From contig NZ_RRZK01000035.1 in assembly GCF_004348895.1 (NCBI RefSeq), forward strand, positions 124,001 through 188,000: 64,000 nt of DNA, written 5' to 3'. Positions 35,382 through 44,186 of the stretch are shown piece after piece. A program made the position numbers and the translations under genes. The notes below the pieces were generated by a model. It was not told where the DNA came from and searched no databases. It saw nothing but the letters and a program-made list of their open reading frames with translations. Position 1 is the first letter of the stretch. Every line of letters begins with the position of its first letter. The stretch comes from Pseudomonas vancouverensis (GTDB lineage Bacteria; Pseudomonadota; Gammaproteobacteria; Pseudomonadales; Pseudomonadaceae).

Positions 35382-36240
35382 TGATGGCCAGCAACGCCTG
35401 CACAGCGGGAGATGGCTCGGTGTTTTTCAGGGTTAACGCGTAGAGACAGACCGGCACTGCTGGAGCGAGTGGGCAGACATCCAGCCCCGAGGATTTGGCC
35501 CCCTGCGCCGTGAAGGGATCGACAATCGCCAGCCCTTCGCCAGCCTCGACCATGCTGCGCATCATCTGATGGGTCTGCACCCGGGTATGAATCACCGGCG
35601 CGGGGCGCAAACCATGCAGTTTGTTTTCCAGCGCCGGGCTCAACGGATCCTGGCCTTCGAGGCCGATCATCGCCTGGCCGGCCAGGTCCTGCAGGGAAAT
35701 GTACTTCTGTTTCGGTTGCAGCCAGCCATGGGGGGCGAGCAGCTGGAGTTTGCCTTGGGCGATCACCTGACCGTGGATGTCCGCGTGGTCCGGGTCGTGC
35801 AGGCTCAGGCCCAGGTCGCTTTCGCGCAACAGCAGGCTACGAACGATATCGCGGGTCGGTTGGCTCAGCAGTGTGCAGGGCGCATCGGGCAGACGTCGAC
35901 GCAACAGGGCGATGCCGTGTGGCAGTAATTGGTGAGCGAGGGGGGGAGTGCAGATGATGCGCAGCGGCGGCGCCAGGTACTGCTTGAGGCTATTGGCCAG
36001 ACGCTGAACCGGTTCCAGTGCGTCGTAGATCCGGGCAATTTCCACCTGCAACTCCCGTGCCTCGCGGGTGGCCTGCAGACGCCCGCGGACGCTGGCGAAC
36101 AGCATGAATCCCAACTGATCCTCGACATCGCGCAACACCTGCTCGACTTCGGTCACCGGCAACTGCAGCCATTCGGCGGCGGTGCCCAGGTGACCGGTCT
36201 GCAGGAGCGCCTGGATCACTTCGATATGGCGTAAGCGCAT
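35347..36240 (-). CDS. LysR-family transcriptional regulator (convergent with the acetyltransferase)
   Basis: A 297-residue regulator with a helix-turn-helix near residues 4-60 (HIEVIQALLQTGHLGTAAEW) and a LysR substrate-binding domain. The recognition helix (LPVTEVEQVLRDVEDQLGF) departs from the usual pattern but keeps the fold. It could regulate the ldcA-acetyltransferase pair, but the convergent arrangement gives no strong support. Confidence 0.87.
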   Translation of the reverse strand: MRLRHIEVIQALLQTGHLGTAAEWLQLPVTEVEQVLRDVEDQLGFMLFASVRGRLQATREARELQVEIARIYDALEPVQRLANSLKQYLAPPLRIICTPPLAHQLLPHGIALLRRRLPDAPCTLLSQPTRDIVRSLLLRESDLGLSLHDPDHADIHGQVIAQGKLQLLAPHGWLQPKQKYISLQDLAGQAMIGLEGQDPLSPALENKLHGLRPAPVIHTRVQTHQMMRSMVEAGEGLAIVDPFTAQGAKSSGLDVCPLAPAVPVCLYALTLKNTEPSPAVQALLAIITEQAVAMLTS

Positions 36241-36328
36241 GCGTGAAGTCCATGTTCAGCAGGTGGAGGAGTCAGTGAATGAATCCTACCCCAAGTCTGC
36301 GCCTATGACTTCTGCTCATAACGATGGG

Positions 36329-36556
36329 TTATGAAACGGTGCTGGTTTGTGGCTCACGGGTGATGGTAATGCCGGCCTGGACCAGCAGGAACTCATTGTC
36401 ATCGACCTTGTTGACGCGATCACCAATGGCCAGTTTATAGGTGGTGACAGGCGCTGTGCCGTCTGCTGCCGGGGTGGATTCCTGGAACTCGTGCACCGAA
36501 TAGATACGGCCTTCCGCATCTCTTGCATGGAACTGACCGACGAGTACTGCTGCCAT
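36329..36556 (-). CDS. Small conserved protein of unknown function
   Basis: A 75-residue soluble protein without signal peptide or membrane segment. It reads like a single small beta domain (VGQFHARDAEGRIYSVHEFQ, TTYKLAIGDRVNKVDDNEFL, LVQAGITITREP). It has normal codon use and an AGAGG about ten bases before the start. I do not know a function; similar short proteins occur in other Pseudomonas. It is divergent from the FMN reductase gene, 174 bases away. Confidence 0.7.
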   Translation of the reverse strand: MAAVLVGQFHARDAEGRIYSVHEFQESTPAADGTAPVTTYKLAIGDRVNKVDDNEFLLVQAGITITREPQTSTVS

Positions 36557-36624
36557 CTGCTTAGAACCTCTGGAGATAAATCACTCAATTTGCGGCTCTG
36601 TAGACCGTGCCTAAGTGAGGTAAG

Positions 36625-36640
36625 TTTTCCTACGGGAAAA
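36625..36640. promoter_or_regulatory. Short hairpin with UACG tetraloop before the FMN reductase gene
   Basis: TTTTCC-TACG-GGAAAA has a six-base stem closed by C-G around a TACG loop, a member of the very stable UNCG tetraloops if transcribed. It lies about 90 bases upstream of the FMN reductase start. There is no T run after it on the plus strand, so it is not a normal terminator. Confidence 0.35.
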
Positions 36641-36730
36641 AAATAGTCAGCGGCGCCGTTTTCCCTCACCACTGCTTGAATCGTCATCTATAACTACAAA
36701 CTCTTTCCATCGGACAGTCGAGAATCTCCC

Positions 36731-37291
36731 ATGAGCAACGTCTTTACGATCGCCGTCGTGGTTGGCAGCTTGAGAAAGGATTCGATCAACCGCAAAGTAG
36801 CGCAGGCGCTGATCAGCCTGGCACCCGCCAATCTCAAGCTCAATATCGTCGAAATTGGCGACTTGCCGCTCTACAACGAAGACATCGATGGTGCTACACC
36901 GCCGGCAGCCTACAGCACTTTCCGACAACAAGTGAGTTCATCCGACGCGGTGCTGTTCGTCACCCCGGAATACAACCGCTCGGTGCCCGCACCGCTGAAG
37001 AATGCGATTGACGTTGGCTCGCGGCCTTACGGCAAGAGCGCCTGGAGCGGCAAACCCGGCGCTATCATCAGTGTGTCGCCGGGGGCGATTGGCGGATTTG
37101 GCGCCAACCATCACCTGCGCCAGTCACTGGTGTTCCTCAATGTACCGTGCATGCAGCAACCGGAAGCCTATCTGGGCGGCGCCGGCACCGCATTCGATGA
37201 GTCGGGAAAACTCTCTGAGTCGGTCAAGCCGTTCCTGCAGAGTTTTATCAACGCCTACGCCCAATGGGTCGAGCAACACAAAAAGGTTTGA
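36731..37291 (+). CDS. NADPH-dependent FMN reductase (ChrR/WrbA-like flavodoxin fold)
   Basis: A 186-residue flavoprotein with the FMN phosphate loop VVGSLRKDSINRKVAQAL and the isoalloxazine motif TPEYNRSVPAPLKNAIDVG. Members reduce FMN, quinones or metal oxyanions such as chromate and protect from oxidative stress. It is cytoplasmic and of standard length. It is convergent with the TetR gene, 21 bases apart. Confidence 0.9.
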   Translation: MSNVFTIAVVVGSLRKDSINRKVAQALISLAPANLKLNIVEIGDLPLYNEDIDGATPPAAYSTFRQQVSSSDAVLFVTPEYNRSVPAPLKNAIDVGSRPYGKSAWSGKPGAIISVSPGAIGGFGANHHLRQSLVFLNVPCMQQPEAYLGGAGTAFDESGKLSESVKPFLQSFINAYAQWVEQHKKV

Positions 37292-37312
37292 TGGCTTGCC
37301 ACGCTGGCCGGA

Positions 37313-37972
37313 CTACAGGGTTCCGGCCAGTCGCCCACAGATCATCGTCTCCATTTCCGACAGCCACGCGGTCTGCGCCTGGGCAGCGGGTTGTGCCGTG
37401 GCGCAATAGCGCCGACCTCCCCAGGCCATGATCACCCAGGCGTCAATGGTGGTATCTGCTGGTCGCTCGGGTAAATCAAGGCAGGCGGCAAATACTGCGT
37501 GCCACTTTTGCGACAGTTCGTCGTACACCCGTCGATGGTGTTTGGCTTCGGTGAACTGGTGTTCGATGGCTTGCACGGCAGGGCTGAACAACGGCAGGCG
37601 AATTTCGTCCGGAGCGCAGGTCAGGGTGATCAGGTGCCTGATCCGGGCTCTCCAGTCGAGGTCGTGCGCTTGTACGACTTCGGTTTCGAGGCGTTGCAGC
37701 AGGCCTTCCATGCAATGACGCACGTACCCCGAGATCAGGGCTTCCTTGCTCGGGAAGTAGTCGTACAGCGTGCCCACTGCGACGCCGGCCTCCAGTGCCA
37801 CTTCGCGGGTGGTCAGCCGCGACCAGCCGTCGCGCCGCCAAATCCGAACAAATGCCTCATAGATCGCCTCGACGGTGAACACGGCGCGCGCCTGGCTCGG
37901 CCGTTTCAGCGGTTTGGCGCGGGGATTGAGGGAGGACGTTTGGCCTTTGGAGTTTCCGAACCCGCTCTTCAT
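37313..37972 (-). CDS. TetR/AcrR-family transcriptional regulator
   Basis: A 219-residue repressor-type regulator with a TetR helix-turn-helix near residues 33-80 (LTTREVALEAGVAVGTLYDY, FPSKEALISGYV) and a C-terminal ligand-binding domain. It starts 55 bases from the divergent DUF2855 gene and is most likely its regulator. An N-terminal extension of about 28 basic residues precedes the DNA-binding domain; a later start is possible but the first methionine is kept. Confidence 0.87.
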   Translation of the reverse strand: MKSGFGNSKGQTSSLNPRAKPLKRPSQARAVFTVEAIYEAFVRIWRRDGWSRLTTREVALEAGVAVGTLYDYFPSKEALISGYVRHCMEGLLQRLETEVVQAHDLDWRARIRHLITLTCAPDEIRLPLFSPAVQAIEHQFTEAKHHRRVYDELSQKWHAVFAACLDLPERPADTTIDAWVIMAWGGRRYCATAQPAAQAQTAWLSEMETMICGRLAGTL

Positions 37973-38027
37973 GGTCTGTCATTACTCTGGTGTTGCCCGC
38001 CACGTTGTCACAGCAGGAGACTGGAAA

Positions 38028-39131
38028 ATGCAAACGATGAGCACGGTAACACGGCTGATTACCCGCAAAAACGCCCTTGATCAAAGCCGGATCGAACAGG
38101 AGCAACGCAGCCTGATTCCGGCGGCCGGCGAAGTGATCTTGAAGATTGATCGCTGCGCGTTGACCACCAACAACATCACCTACGCCGCCTACGGCAACTC
38201 GATGAACTATTGGGGATTCTTTCCCACAGGATCTGAGGATTGGGGACATGTCCCTGCGTGGGGTTTTGCGGATGTCATCGCCTCGGCGGTGCCGGGCATC
38301 AAGGCGGGGGAGCGCTTCTACGGCTATTTTCCGATAGCCAGCCACCTGTGGATGCGCCCGGAGCGTGTCACCGAACGTGGTTTTTACGACGGTGCCGATC
38401 ATCGCCAGGGGCTGACTTCGGCGTACAACCAGTACACCCGTTGCAGTTGGGATTCGTACTACAGCCCTGAAACCGAAAACCTGCAGATTTTGCTCAAGCC
38501 ACTGTTTCTGACGTCTTCAATGCTGGCGGACTTCCTTCAGGACAATCAGTTCTTCGGCGCTACCCGGTTGGTGTTCTCCAGTGCGTCGAGTAAAACCGCT
38601 TATGGCACCGCGGTGTGCCTGCAAGACCAGCAGCACCTGCAGCGGGTAGCGCTGACCTCGGCGCGCAACAAGGCATTCGTTGAAAGCCTGGGTTGTTACG
38701 AGCGTACGGTGTCTTATGAGGAATTAGCGAACCTGGAGGATGATTGCCCTACGCTGTACGTGGACTTTTCCGGCGATCTGGATTTACGCGATCGCGTGCA
38801 CCAACATTTCTCCGGACAACTGGTCTACAGCTGCTTTGCCGGTTCGGCGCAGAGCACGGCAGAGGCCAGGTTGACTGCACTGGAAGGCCCGCAACCGGTG
38901 TTTTTCTTTGCGCCGATCCAGATTCGCAAACGCAATGCCGATTGGGGGCCGGAAGGAGTCAGTCAGCATATCGGTGAAGGACTGGTGCAGTTTTACCGGC
39001 AAGTGACGACGTCGGATAAGCCGTTGCTGGAGGTTGTGGAGAGCCAGGGTTATGAGGCAGCGCAATCCATCATTTCGCGGTTGTTTCATGGGCAGGTTGC
39101 GCCGGTGGAGGGGCATGTGGTCCGGTTGTGA
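38028..39131 (+). CDS. DUF2855 family protein
   Basis: About 367 residues, of the DUF2855 family, distantly related to medium-chain reductases. The N-terminal part resembles a GroES-like barrel (AGEVILKIDRCALTTNNITY, GVPAWGF-type segment HVPAWGFADVIAS). The expected nucleotide-binding half (LVFSSASSKTAYGTAVCLQD) keeps an SSASSKT loop. The enzymatic activity is unknown. ATG 38028 has AGGAG nine bases upstream. A divergent TetR gene probably controls it. Confidence 0.85.
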   Translation: MQTMSTVTRLITRKNALDQSRIEQEQRSLIPAAGEVILKIDRCALTTNNITYAAYGNSMNYWGFFPTGSEDWGHVPAWGFADVIASAVPGIKAGERFYGYFPIASHLWMRPERVTERGFYDGADHRQGLTSAYNQYTRCSWDSYYSPETENLQILLKPLFLTSSMLADFLQDNQFFGATRLVFSSASSKTAYGTAVCLQDQQHLQRVALTSARNKAFVESLGCYERTVSYEELANLEDDCPTLYVDFSGDLDLRDRVHQHFSGQLVYSCFAGSAQSTAEARLTALEGPQPVFFFAPIQIRKRNADWGPEGVSQHIGEGLVQFYRQVTTSDKPLLEVVESQGYEAAQSIISRLFHGQVAPVEGHVVRL

Positions 39132-39170
39132 GGATTTGCCGGGGGCTCCCCGATAAATCCGGGTGAATTC

Positions 39171-39237
39171 ATCGCGAGCAAGCTCGCTCCCACAGAAGAT
39201 TGTATTTCCACTGTGGGAGCGAGCTTGCTCGCGATGG
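39171..39237. repeat. Compact REPIN: two inverted REPs
   Basis: ATCGCGAGCAAGCTCGCTCC and its inverted partner GGGAGCGAGCTTGCTCGCGA are separated by about 20 bases. They lie between the convergent ends of the DUF2855 and DUF1853 genes. Confidence 0.93.
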
Positions 39238-39260
39238 CGGTAACTCAGGCAAAAAACGTC

Positions 39261-40211
39261 TCAACCTTGCCCCGGCACATTTGGCCAAAGATCAGCCACC
39301 AGAAACAATCGCTCGGCTTCCTCCCAGTCCCCTTGACCGTTCTCCACCAGACGCACCAGCAATTGTGCCGGGGCCAAAGGGTTCAGATCGTCAAGCCAGG
39401 CGGTCATTTGAGCAGGGCTCCAGGTGTGCTCCAGCGAATAGTGTGCCGGCGCCAGCCAGGCATGGCGGGGCAGGGGTTGCCAGCGCCCCGGTGGGCTTTG
39501 CAGGAAGAACGCCGGCCAATCCTTCTGATGCAACCAGCGACCACGCAAATGCTGCGGATGCGCACCCAGCGGTGGCGCGGCATGTCCCGGCCATGGATAA
39601 AGCAGGTATCCGCCCAACCACAAGTGCGCGCTGAACGCCTGGATATCCAGGGTGGCCAAGGCCTCGCGACTCTCCTGGCGAGCGGAAATCGGCAATTGGT
39701 GCTGGCTCAGGTGCGCCAGTTTGCGGTCCAGCCGGTCATGGCAGCCAGGCCCGAGCCATAACGCGACGTCTTGCCCGTCACCTTGTTGCGGGCCGAGGTA
39801 GAGTTTGATCGCCAGTTCCAGATGATGCACGCCGTCGCGGTCACGCAGCAGCATGTCCAGTTCGCCCAAGGTGTGGCCCTCGCGGCGGATTGGCAGGTTG
39901 GCGGCGATCAGTTCGATTCCAGGGGCGTGCTGCACGGCGAACTGCCAGAGACGTTCGTAATACAGGCCCAGTCGCCGGGTTCGCGCCTGCGCCAGCCAAT
40001 GCAGCAAGCCATAGCTGTCGCGATCCAGATCCCGCAGCCATTGCTCCAGCCGCTCCGGCGTCTGCACCCAGTCGCTGCCCGCCAGCGGATGACGTTGCGG
40101 CCACGGCGTATCGACAAGCATCGGCGGGGCAACGATGACCCACGCCAGATCACGCACCTCCGGATGGCGCAGTTGGTGTGGCAGGCGGAGCAAATCTGGA
40201 AATAGGATCAT
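39261..40211 (-). CDS. DUF1853 family protein
   Basis: A 316-residue soluble protein of the DUF1853 family. It has the family core AANLPIRREGHTLGELDMLL and HHLELAIKLYL, which resembles a PD-(D/E)xK nuclease-type ELDxL...ExAxK arrangement, so a nuclease-like fold is possible (inference). No function is established. It is divergent from nadK, with about 117 bases between starts. Confidence 0.83.
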   Translation of the reverse strand: MILFPDLLRLPHQLRHPEVRDLAWVIVAPPMLVDTPWPQRHPLAGSDWVQTPERLEQWLRDLDRDSYGLLHWLAQARTRRLGLYYERLWQFAVQHAPGIELIAANLPIRREGHTLGELDMLLRDRDGVHHLELAIKLYLGPQQGDGQDVALWLGPGCHDRLDRKLAHLSQHQLPISARQESREALATLDIQAFSAHLWLGGYLLYPWPGHAAPPLGAHPQHLRGRWLHQKDWPAFFLQSPPGRWQPLPRHAWLAPAHYSLEHTWSPAQMTAWLDDLNPLAPAQLLVRLVENGQGDWEEAERLFLVADLWPNVPGQG

Positions 40212-40261
40212 CTTGCGAGCATAGCCTGAAACCCGGGCACACCCTTGAAGCTGAAAGGATT

Positions 40262-40289
40262 TTGTCTATGGGCGGCTTTCGCCCATAAT
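40262..40289 (+). promoter_or_regulatory. Candidate sigma-70 promoter of nadK with an inverted repeat in the spacer
   Basis: TTGTCT (40262-40267) and CATAAT (40284-40289) with a 16-base spacer fit a -35/-10 pair. The spacer is filled by a perfect inverted repeat ATGGGCG / CGCCCAT (40268-40286). Transcription would begin about 35 bases before the nadK start. Confidence 0.5.
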
Positions 40290-40328
40290 CGAGGTTTTCG
40301 CCGTCACACATATTTCCGCAGGAGCCCC

Positions 40329-41219
40329 ATGGAGCAATTTCGCAATATCGGCATCATCGGTCGCCTGGGCAGTTCCCAGGTGCTGGATACCGTCCGCCGA
40401 CTGAAACGGTTTCTGCTCGACCGTCACCTGCACGTGATCCTTGAAGACACCATCGCCGAAGTCCTGCCGGGGCACGGTCTGCAAACGTCTTCGCGCAAGA
40501 TGCTCGGTGAAGTCTGCGACATGGTCATCGTGGTCGGTGGTGACGGCAGCCTGCTCGGCGCCGCTCGCGCCCTGGCCAAGCACAATATCCCGGTGCTCGG
40601 CATCAACCGTGGCAGTCTGGGTTTTCTGACCGACATTCGTCCCGACGAGCTGGAAGTCAAGGTCGCCGAGGTGCTCGACGGGCACTACCTGGTGGAAAAC
40701 CGCTTCCTGTTGCAGGCGGAGGTGCGCCGTCACGCCGAAGCCATCGGTCAGGGCGATGCGCTCAACGACGTGGTGCTGCACCCGGGCAAATCGACGCGGA
40801 TGATCGAGTTCGAGCTGTACATCGACGGTCAGTTCGTCTGCAGCCAGAAGGCCGACGGCCTGATCGTCGCCACGCCAACCGGCTCTACCGCGTATGCATT
40901 GTCGGCCGGCGGCCCGATCATGCATCCCAAGCTCGACGCTATTGTGATTGTGCCGATGTACCCCCATACCTTGTCGGGACGGCCAATCGTGGTCGATGGC
41001 AACAGTGAGCTGAAAATCGTCGTGTCCAAGGATATGCAGATTTACCCGCAAGTCTCGTGTGACGGGCAGAACCACTTTACCTGCGCGCCCGGCGACACCA
41101 TCACCGTCAGCAAAAAGGCGCAGAAACTGCGGCTGATTCATCCGCTGGACCACAACTACTACGAAGTCTGCCGGACCAAGCTCGGCTGGGGCAGCAAGTT
41201 GGGGGGTGGAGGCGACTGA
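40329..41219 (+). CDS. nadK: NAD kinase
   Basis: A 296-residue ATP-dependent kinase that makes NADP from NAD. The core VVGGDGSLLGAARAL is the catalytic GGDG motif, and NRGSLGFLTD and GLIVATPTGSTAYALSAGG complete the family pattern. The start at 40329 follows GGAG; an upstream ATG is out of family. Its stop shares one base with the next start, so the phosphoesterase is translationally coupled. Confidence 0.95.
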   Translation: MEQFRNIGIIGRLGSSQVLDTVRRLKRFLLDRHLHVILEDTIAEVLPGHGLQTSSRKMLGEVCDMVIVVGGDGSLLGAARALAKHNIPVLGINRGSLGFLTDIRPDELEVKVAEVLDGHYLVENRFLLQAEVRRHAEAIGQGDALNDVVLHPGKSTRMIEFELYIDGQFVCSQKADGLIVATPTGSTAYALSAGGPIMHPKLDAIVIVPMYPHTLSGRPIVVDGNSELKIVVSKDMQIYPQVSCDGQNHFTCAPGDTITVSKKAQKLRLIHPLDHNYYEVCRTKLGWGSKLGGGGD

Positions 41220-42190
41220 TGCTCGATCCCGCGCGTAGCTACGACCTGATCGGTGACGTGCATGGTTGCGCTCTGACCCTGGAGCACTTGCTCGACCGAC
41301 TCGGTTATCACAAGCAAGGTGGTGTCTGGCGGCATTCGTCGCGCATGGCGGTGTTTGTCGGCGATATCATCGACCGTGGCCCACGAATTCGCGAGGCGTT
41401 GCACATCGTCCACGACATGGTCGAGGCCGGTCAGGCGTTGTGCATCATGGGCAATCACGAATTCAACGCCCTGGGCTGGAGCACACCGGCGCTGCCCGGC
41501 AGCGGCAAGCAGTTCGTTCGCGAGCACACCCCGCGCCATGCACGCCTGCTGCACGAAACCCTGACCCAGTTCGAACACCATCCGGGGGACTGGCACGACT
41601 TTCAGCAATGGTTCTATGACTTGCCGCTGTTCGTCGATGCCGGGCGCTTTCGCGTGGTGCATGCCTGCTGGGACGCCGGGTTGATCGAACCGCTGCGTGC
41701 GCTGTTTCCCAACGGCTGTATCGACGAGCCTTTCCTCCAGGCCTCGGCCGAGTCCGGCTCGTTCGCCTGCACCGTGTTCGACCGCCTGTTGCGCGGCACC
41801 GACATGCGCCTGCCCCATGGCCTGACCATGACCAGTGGTGATGGCCTGGTGCGCTCGTTCTTCCGCACCAAGTTCTGGGAAGACGACCCGAAAACCTACG
41901 GAGACATTGTGTTTCAGCCAGACGCCTTGCCCGAGCCGGTCGCCCAGACGCCACTGACCTCCACTGAAAAGAACAGCCTGCTGCGTTATGGCAGCGACGA
42001 ACCCTTGTTGTTTGTCGGCCACTATTGGCGCAGCGGCAAGCCGGCGCCGATTCGCCCCAACCTGGCCTGCCTGGATTACAGTGCCGTGCTCTACGGAAAA
42101 CTGGTGGCCTATCGTCTGGACCAGGAATCGCGCCTGGACCCGAACAAATTCGTCTGGGTCGATGTCGAGCGGCCGGAGGTGCTGCAATGA
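41219..42190 (+). CDS. Calcineurin-like metallophosphoesterase
   Basis: A 323-residue protein phosphatase-type metallophosphoesterase. The metal ligands are in DLIGDVHGCALTLEHLL, VFVGDIIDRGP, MGNHEFNAL and a late FVGHYW. The substrate is unknown. It overlaps nadK by one base and the rhomboid gene by four, suggesting coupled expression. Confidence 0.92.
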   Translation: MLDPARSYDLIGDVHGCALTLEHLLDRLGYHKQGGVWRHSSRMAVFVGDIIDRGPRIREALHIVHDMVEAGQALCIMGNHEFNALGWSTPALPGSGKQFVREHTPRHARLLHETLTQFEHHPGDWHDFQQWFYDLPLFVDAGRFRVVHACWDAGLIEPLRALFPNGCIDEPFLQASAESGSFACTVFDRLLRGTDMRLPHGLTMTSGDGLVRSFFRTKFWEDDPKTYGDIVFQPDALPEPVAQTPLTSTEKNSLLRYGSDEPLLFVGHYWRSGKPAPIRPNLACLDYSAVLYGKLVAYRLDQESRLDPNKFVWVDVERPEVLQ

Positions 42191-43056
42191 GTGCCGTAGC
42201 GGTGTTGCGTCTGCCCCTGGCGGTGGATCTGAGCGGGTTCGTCAAGCTGTTACAGCGCATGCAGGTGCCCCATCGGGTCAGCGAAGAGGCCGGAGAGCAG
42301 GTGCTGTGGGTGCCGGACAACATCAGTGAAGACGTTCGCGCACTGTACGAGCGCTTTCCGGCCGGCGATCCCGACCAGCAACTGGACATTCCCGTGGCGC
42401 AAGCCCGTCACCGTCCAGGCTTCGTCGAACAGCTCAAGCATGCGAAAGCCACTGCCTTCATCCTGCTGTTGAGCATCCTCGTCGGCGCCATCACCTTGCT
42501 CGGTGAAAACCTCGACATGATGCGCTGGCTGACCTTCCTCGACTTCCGCGTGGTGGGCGAATACATCCATTTCACGCCCCTGGCCGACAGCCTGGCGGCA
42601 GGGCAGTGGTGGCGTCTGGTGACGCCGATGCTGATCCACTTCGGCATCCTCCACCTGGCCATGAACGGCATGTGGTACTGGGAGCTGGGGCGGCGTATCG
42701 AGTCGCGCCAGGGCAGCATCAACCTGCTCGGCCTGACATTGCTGTTCAGTCTGGTGTCCAACTACGCCCAGTATTATTTCAGCGGTGCGACCCTGTTCGG
42801 CGGCTTGTCCGGCGTGCTGTACGGCTTGCTCGGGCATTGCTGGATCTTCCAGTTGCTGGCGCCGAACCCGGCCTATCGCTTGCCGCGAGGCGTGCTGGTG
42901 ATGATGCTGGTCTGGCTGCTGTTGTGCCTGTCCGGGCTGATCTCGATGATCGGCTTCGGCGAAATCGCCAACGCGGCACACGTCGGCGGGTTACTCATCG
43001 GATGCTTCACCGGTTTGTTGGGCGGGTTGTACAACCGCCGTAAACTGGCCGCCTAA
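42187..43056 (+). CDS. glpG: Rhomboid-family intramembrane serine protease
   Basis: A 289-residue inner-membrane protease: an N-terminal cytoplasmic domain of about 90 residues (GlpG-type), then six helices. The catalytic serine is in FGGLSGVLYGLLGH and the histidine in NAAHVGGLLIG. It cleaves transmembrane segments of other proteins; targets are unknown. The ATG overlaps the phosphoesterase stop (ATGA). Confidence 0.9.
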   Translation: MSAVAVLRLPLAVDLSGFVKLLQRMQVPHRVSEEAGEQVLWVPDNISEDVRALYERFPAGDPDQQLDIPVAQARHRPGFVEQLKHAKATAFILLLSILVGAITLLGENLDMMRWLTFLDFRVVGEYIHFTPLADSLAAGQWWRLVTPMLIHFGILHLAMNGMWYWELGRRIESRQGSINLLGLTLLFSLVSNYAQYYFSGATLFGGLSGVLYGLLGHCWIFQLLAPNPAYRLPRGVLVMMLVWLLLCLSGLISMIGFGEIANAAHVGGLLIGCFTGLLGGLYNRRKLAA

Positions 43057-43088
43057 TTCAGAACATGCATTAAAGAGACGGAGACCCC

Positions 43089-43349
43089 ATGTCCTCTTTT
43101 AACGAAATGATCAAGAACATCACCCCGGATATCTACGAGAGCCTGAAACTGGCGGTGGAGATCGGCAAATGGTCCGACGGTGGCAAGCTCACCGCCGAAC
43201 AGCGTGAACTGTCGCTGCAAGCGATGATCGCCTGGGAAATCCAGAACCTGCCCGAAGAGCAGCGCACCGGCTACATGGGGCCGCAGGAATGCGCCTCCAA
43301 GTCGATCGAAGTGCCGAACATCCTGTTCAAGTCGGATGCCATCCATTGA
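43089..43349 (+). CDS. DUF1315 family protein (YeaC-like)
   Basis: An 86-residue small soluble protein of the DUF1315/YeaC family (KNITPDIYESLKLAVEIGKW, GPQECASKS). No function is established. Its TGA stop overlaps the TTG start of the following DUF2797 gene, so the two are translationally coupled. It starts 32 bases after the rhomboid gene. Confidence 0.9.
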   Translation: MSSFNEMIKNITPDIYESLKLAVEIGKWSDGGKLTAEQRELSLQAMIAWEIQNLPEEQRTGYMGPQECASKSIEVPNILFKSDAIH

Positions 43350-44176
43350 TCGAGATTGGCCGCGGTGCAATAAGCAAGATGTCGGCGCGCCTTGACGGGC
43401 CGAACGTTCAATATGCGTTTCGTCTGGGCGACACCGAGGTGCCGGTCAATCCATTGATCGGTACGACCGTTCGCCTGGAATACCTGGGGGCGATCCACTG
43501 CACCCATTGCGGGCGCAAAACCAAAACCAGTTTCAGCCAGGGTTACTGCTACCCCTGCATGACCAAACTGGCCCAGTGCGACGTGTGCATCATGAGCCCG
43601 GAACGTTGCCACTTTGATGCCGGTACCTGCCGGGAACCGGAGTGGGGACGGACGTTCTGCATGACCGACCACGTCGTCTACCTGGCCAACTCGTCAGGGG
43701 TGAAAGTCGGCATTACCCGCGCCACCCAGTTGCCGACTCGCTGGCTCGACCAGGGCGCCAGCCAGGCATTGCCGATCATGCGCGTCGCCACCCGCCAGCA
43801 GTCCGGTTTTGTCGAGGATCTGCTGCGCAATCAAGTGGCTGACAAGACCAACTGGCGTGCTTTACTCAAGGGCGATGCGGCGGCGGTGAACCTGAGCGAA
43901 GTACGCGATCAACTGCTCGACACTTGCGCCGAAGGCTTGCAGGCCCTGCAACAACGATTTGGCCTACAGGCCATTCAGGTGGTTTCCGACGTCGAACCGC
44001 TGGAAATCCGCTATCCGGTCGAACAGTACCCAGCGAAAATTGTCAGTTTCAATCTGGACAAGAACCCGATTGCCGAAGGCACGCTGATGGGCGTCAAGGG
44101 TCAATACCTGATCTTCGACACCGGCGTGATCAACATTCGTAAATACACGGCCTACCAGCTCGCCGTGCATAGTTAA
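43346..44176 (+). CDS. DUF2797 family zinc-motif protein, TTG start
   Basis: About 276 residues of the DUF2797 family, beginning LIEIGRGAISKMSARLDG from a TTG that overlaps the previous stop. It has a zinc-ribbon-like cysteine set (CTHCGRKTKTSF, YCYPCMTKLAQCDVC and CHFDAGTC). The central part VYLANSSGVKVGITRATQLP resembles a GIY-YIG-type fold, so a nucleic-acid role is possible (inference). It ends ten bases before pepN. Confidence 0.85.
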   Translation: MIEIGRGAISKMSARLDGPNVQYAFRLGDTEVPVNPLIGTTVRLEYLGAIHCTHCGRKTKTSFSQGYCYPCMTKLAQCDVCIMSPERCHFDAGTCREPEWGRTFCMTDHVVYLANSSGVKVGITRATQLPTRWLDQGASQALPIMRVATRQQSGFVEDLLRNQVADKTNWRALLKGDAAAVNLSEVRDQLLDTCAEGLQALQQRFGLQAIQVVSDVEPLEIRYPVEQYPAKIVSFNLDKNPIAEGTLMGVKGQYLIFDTGVINIRKYTAYQLAVHS

Positions 44177-44186
44177 GGACTCCAGC

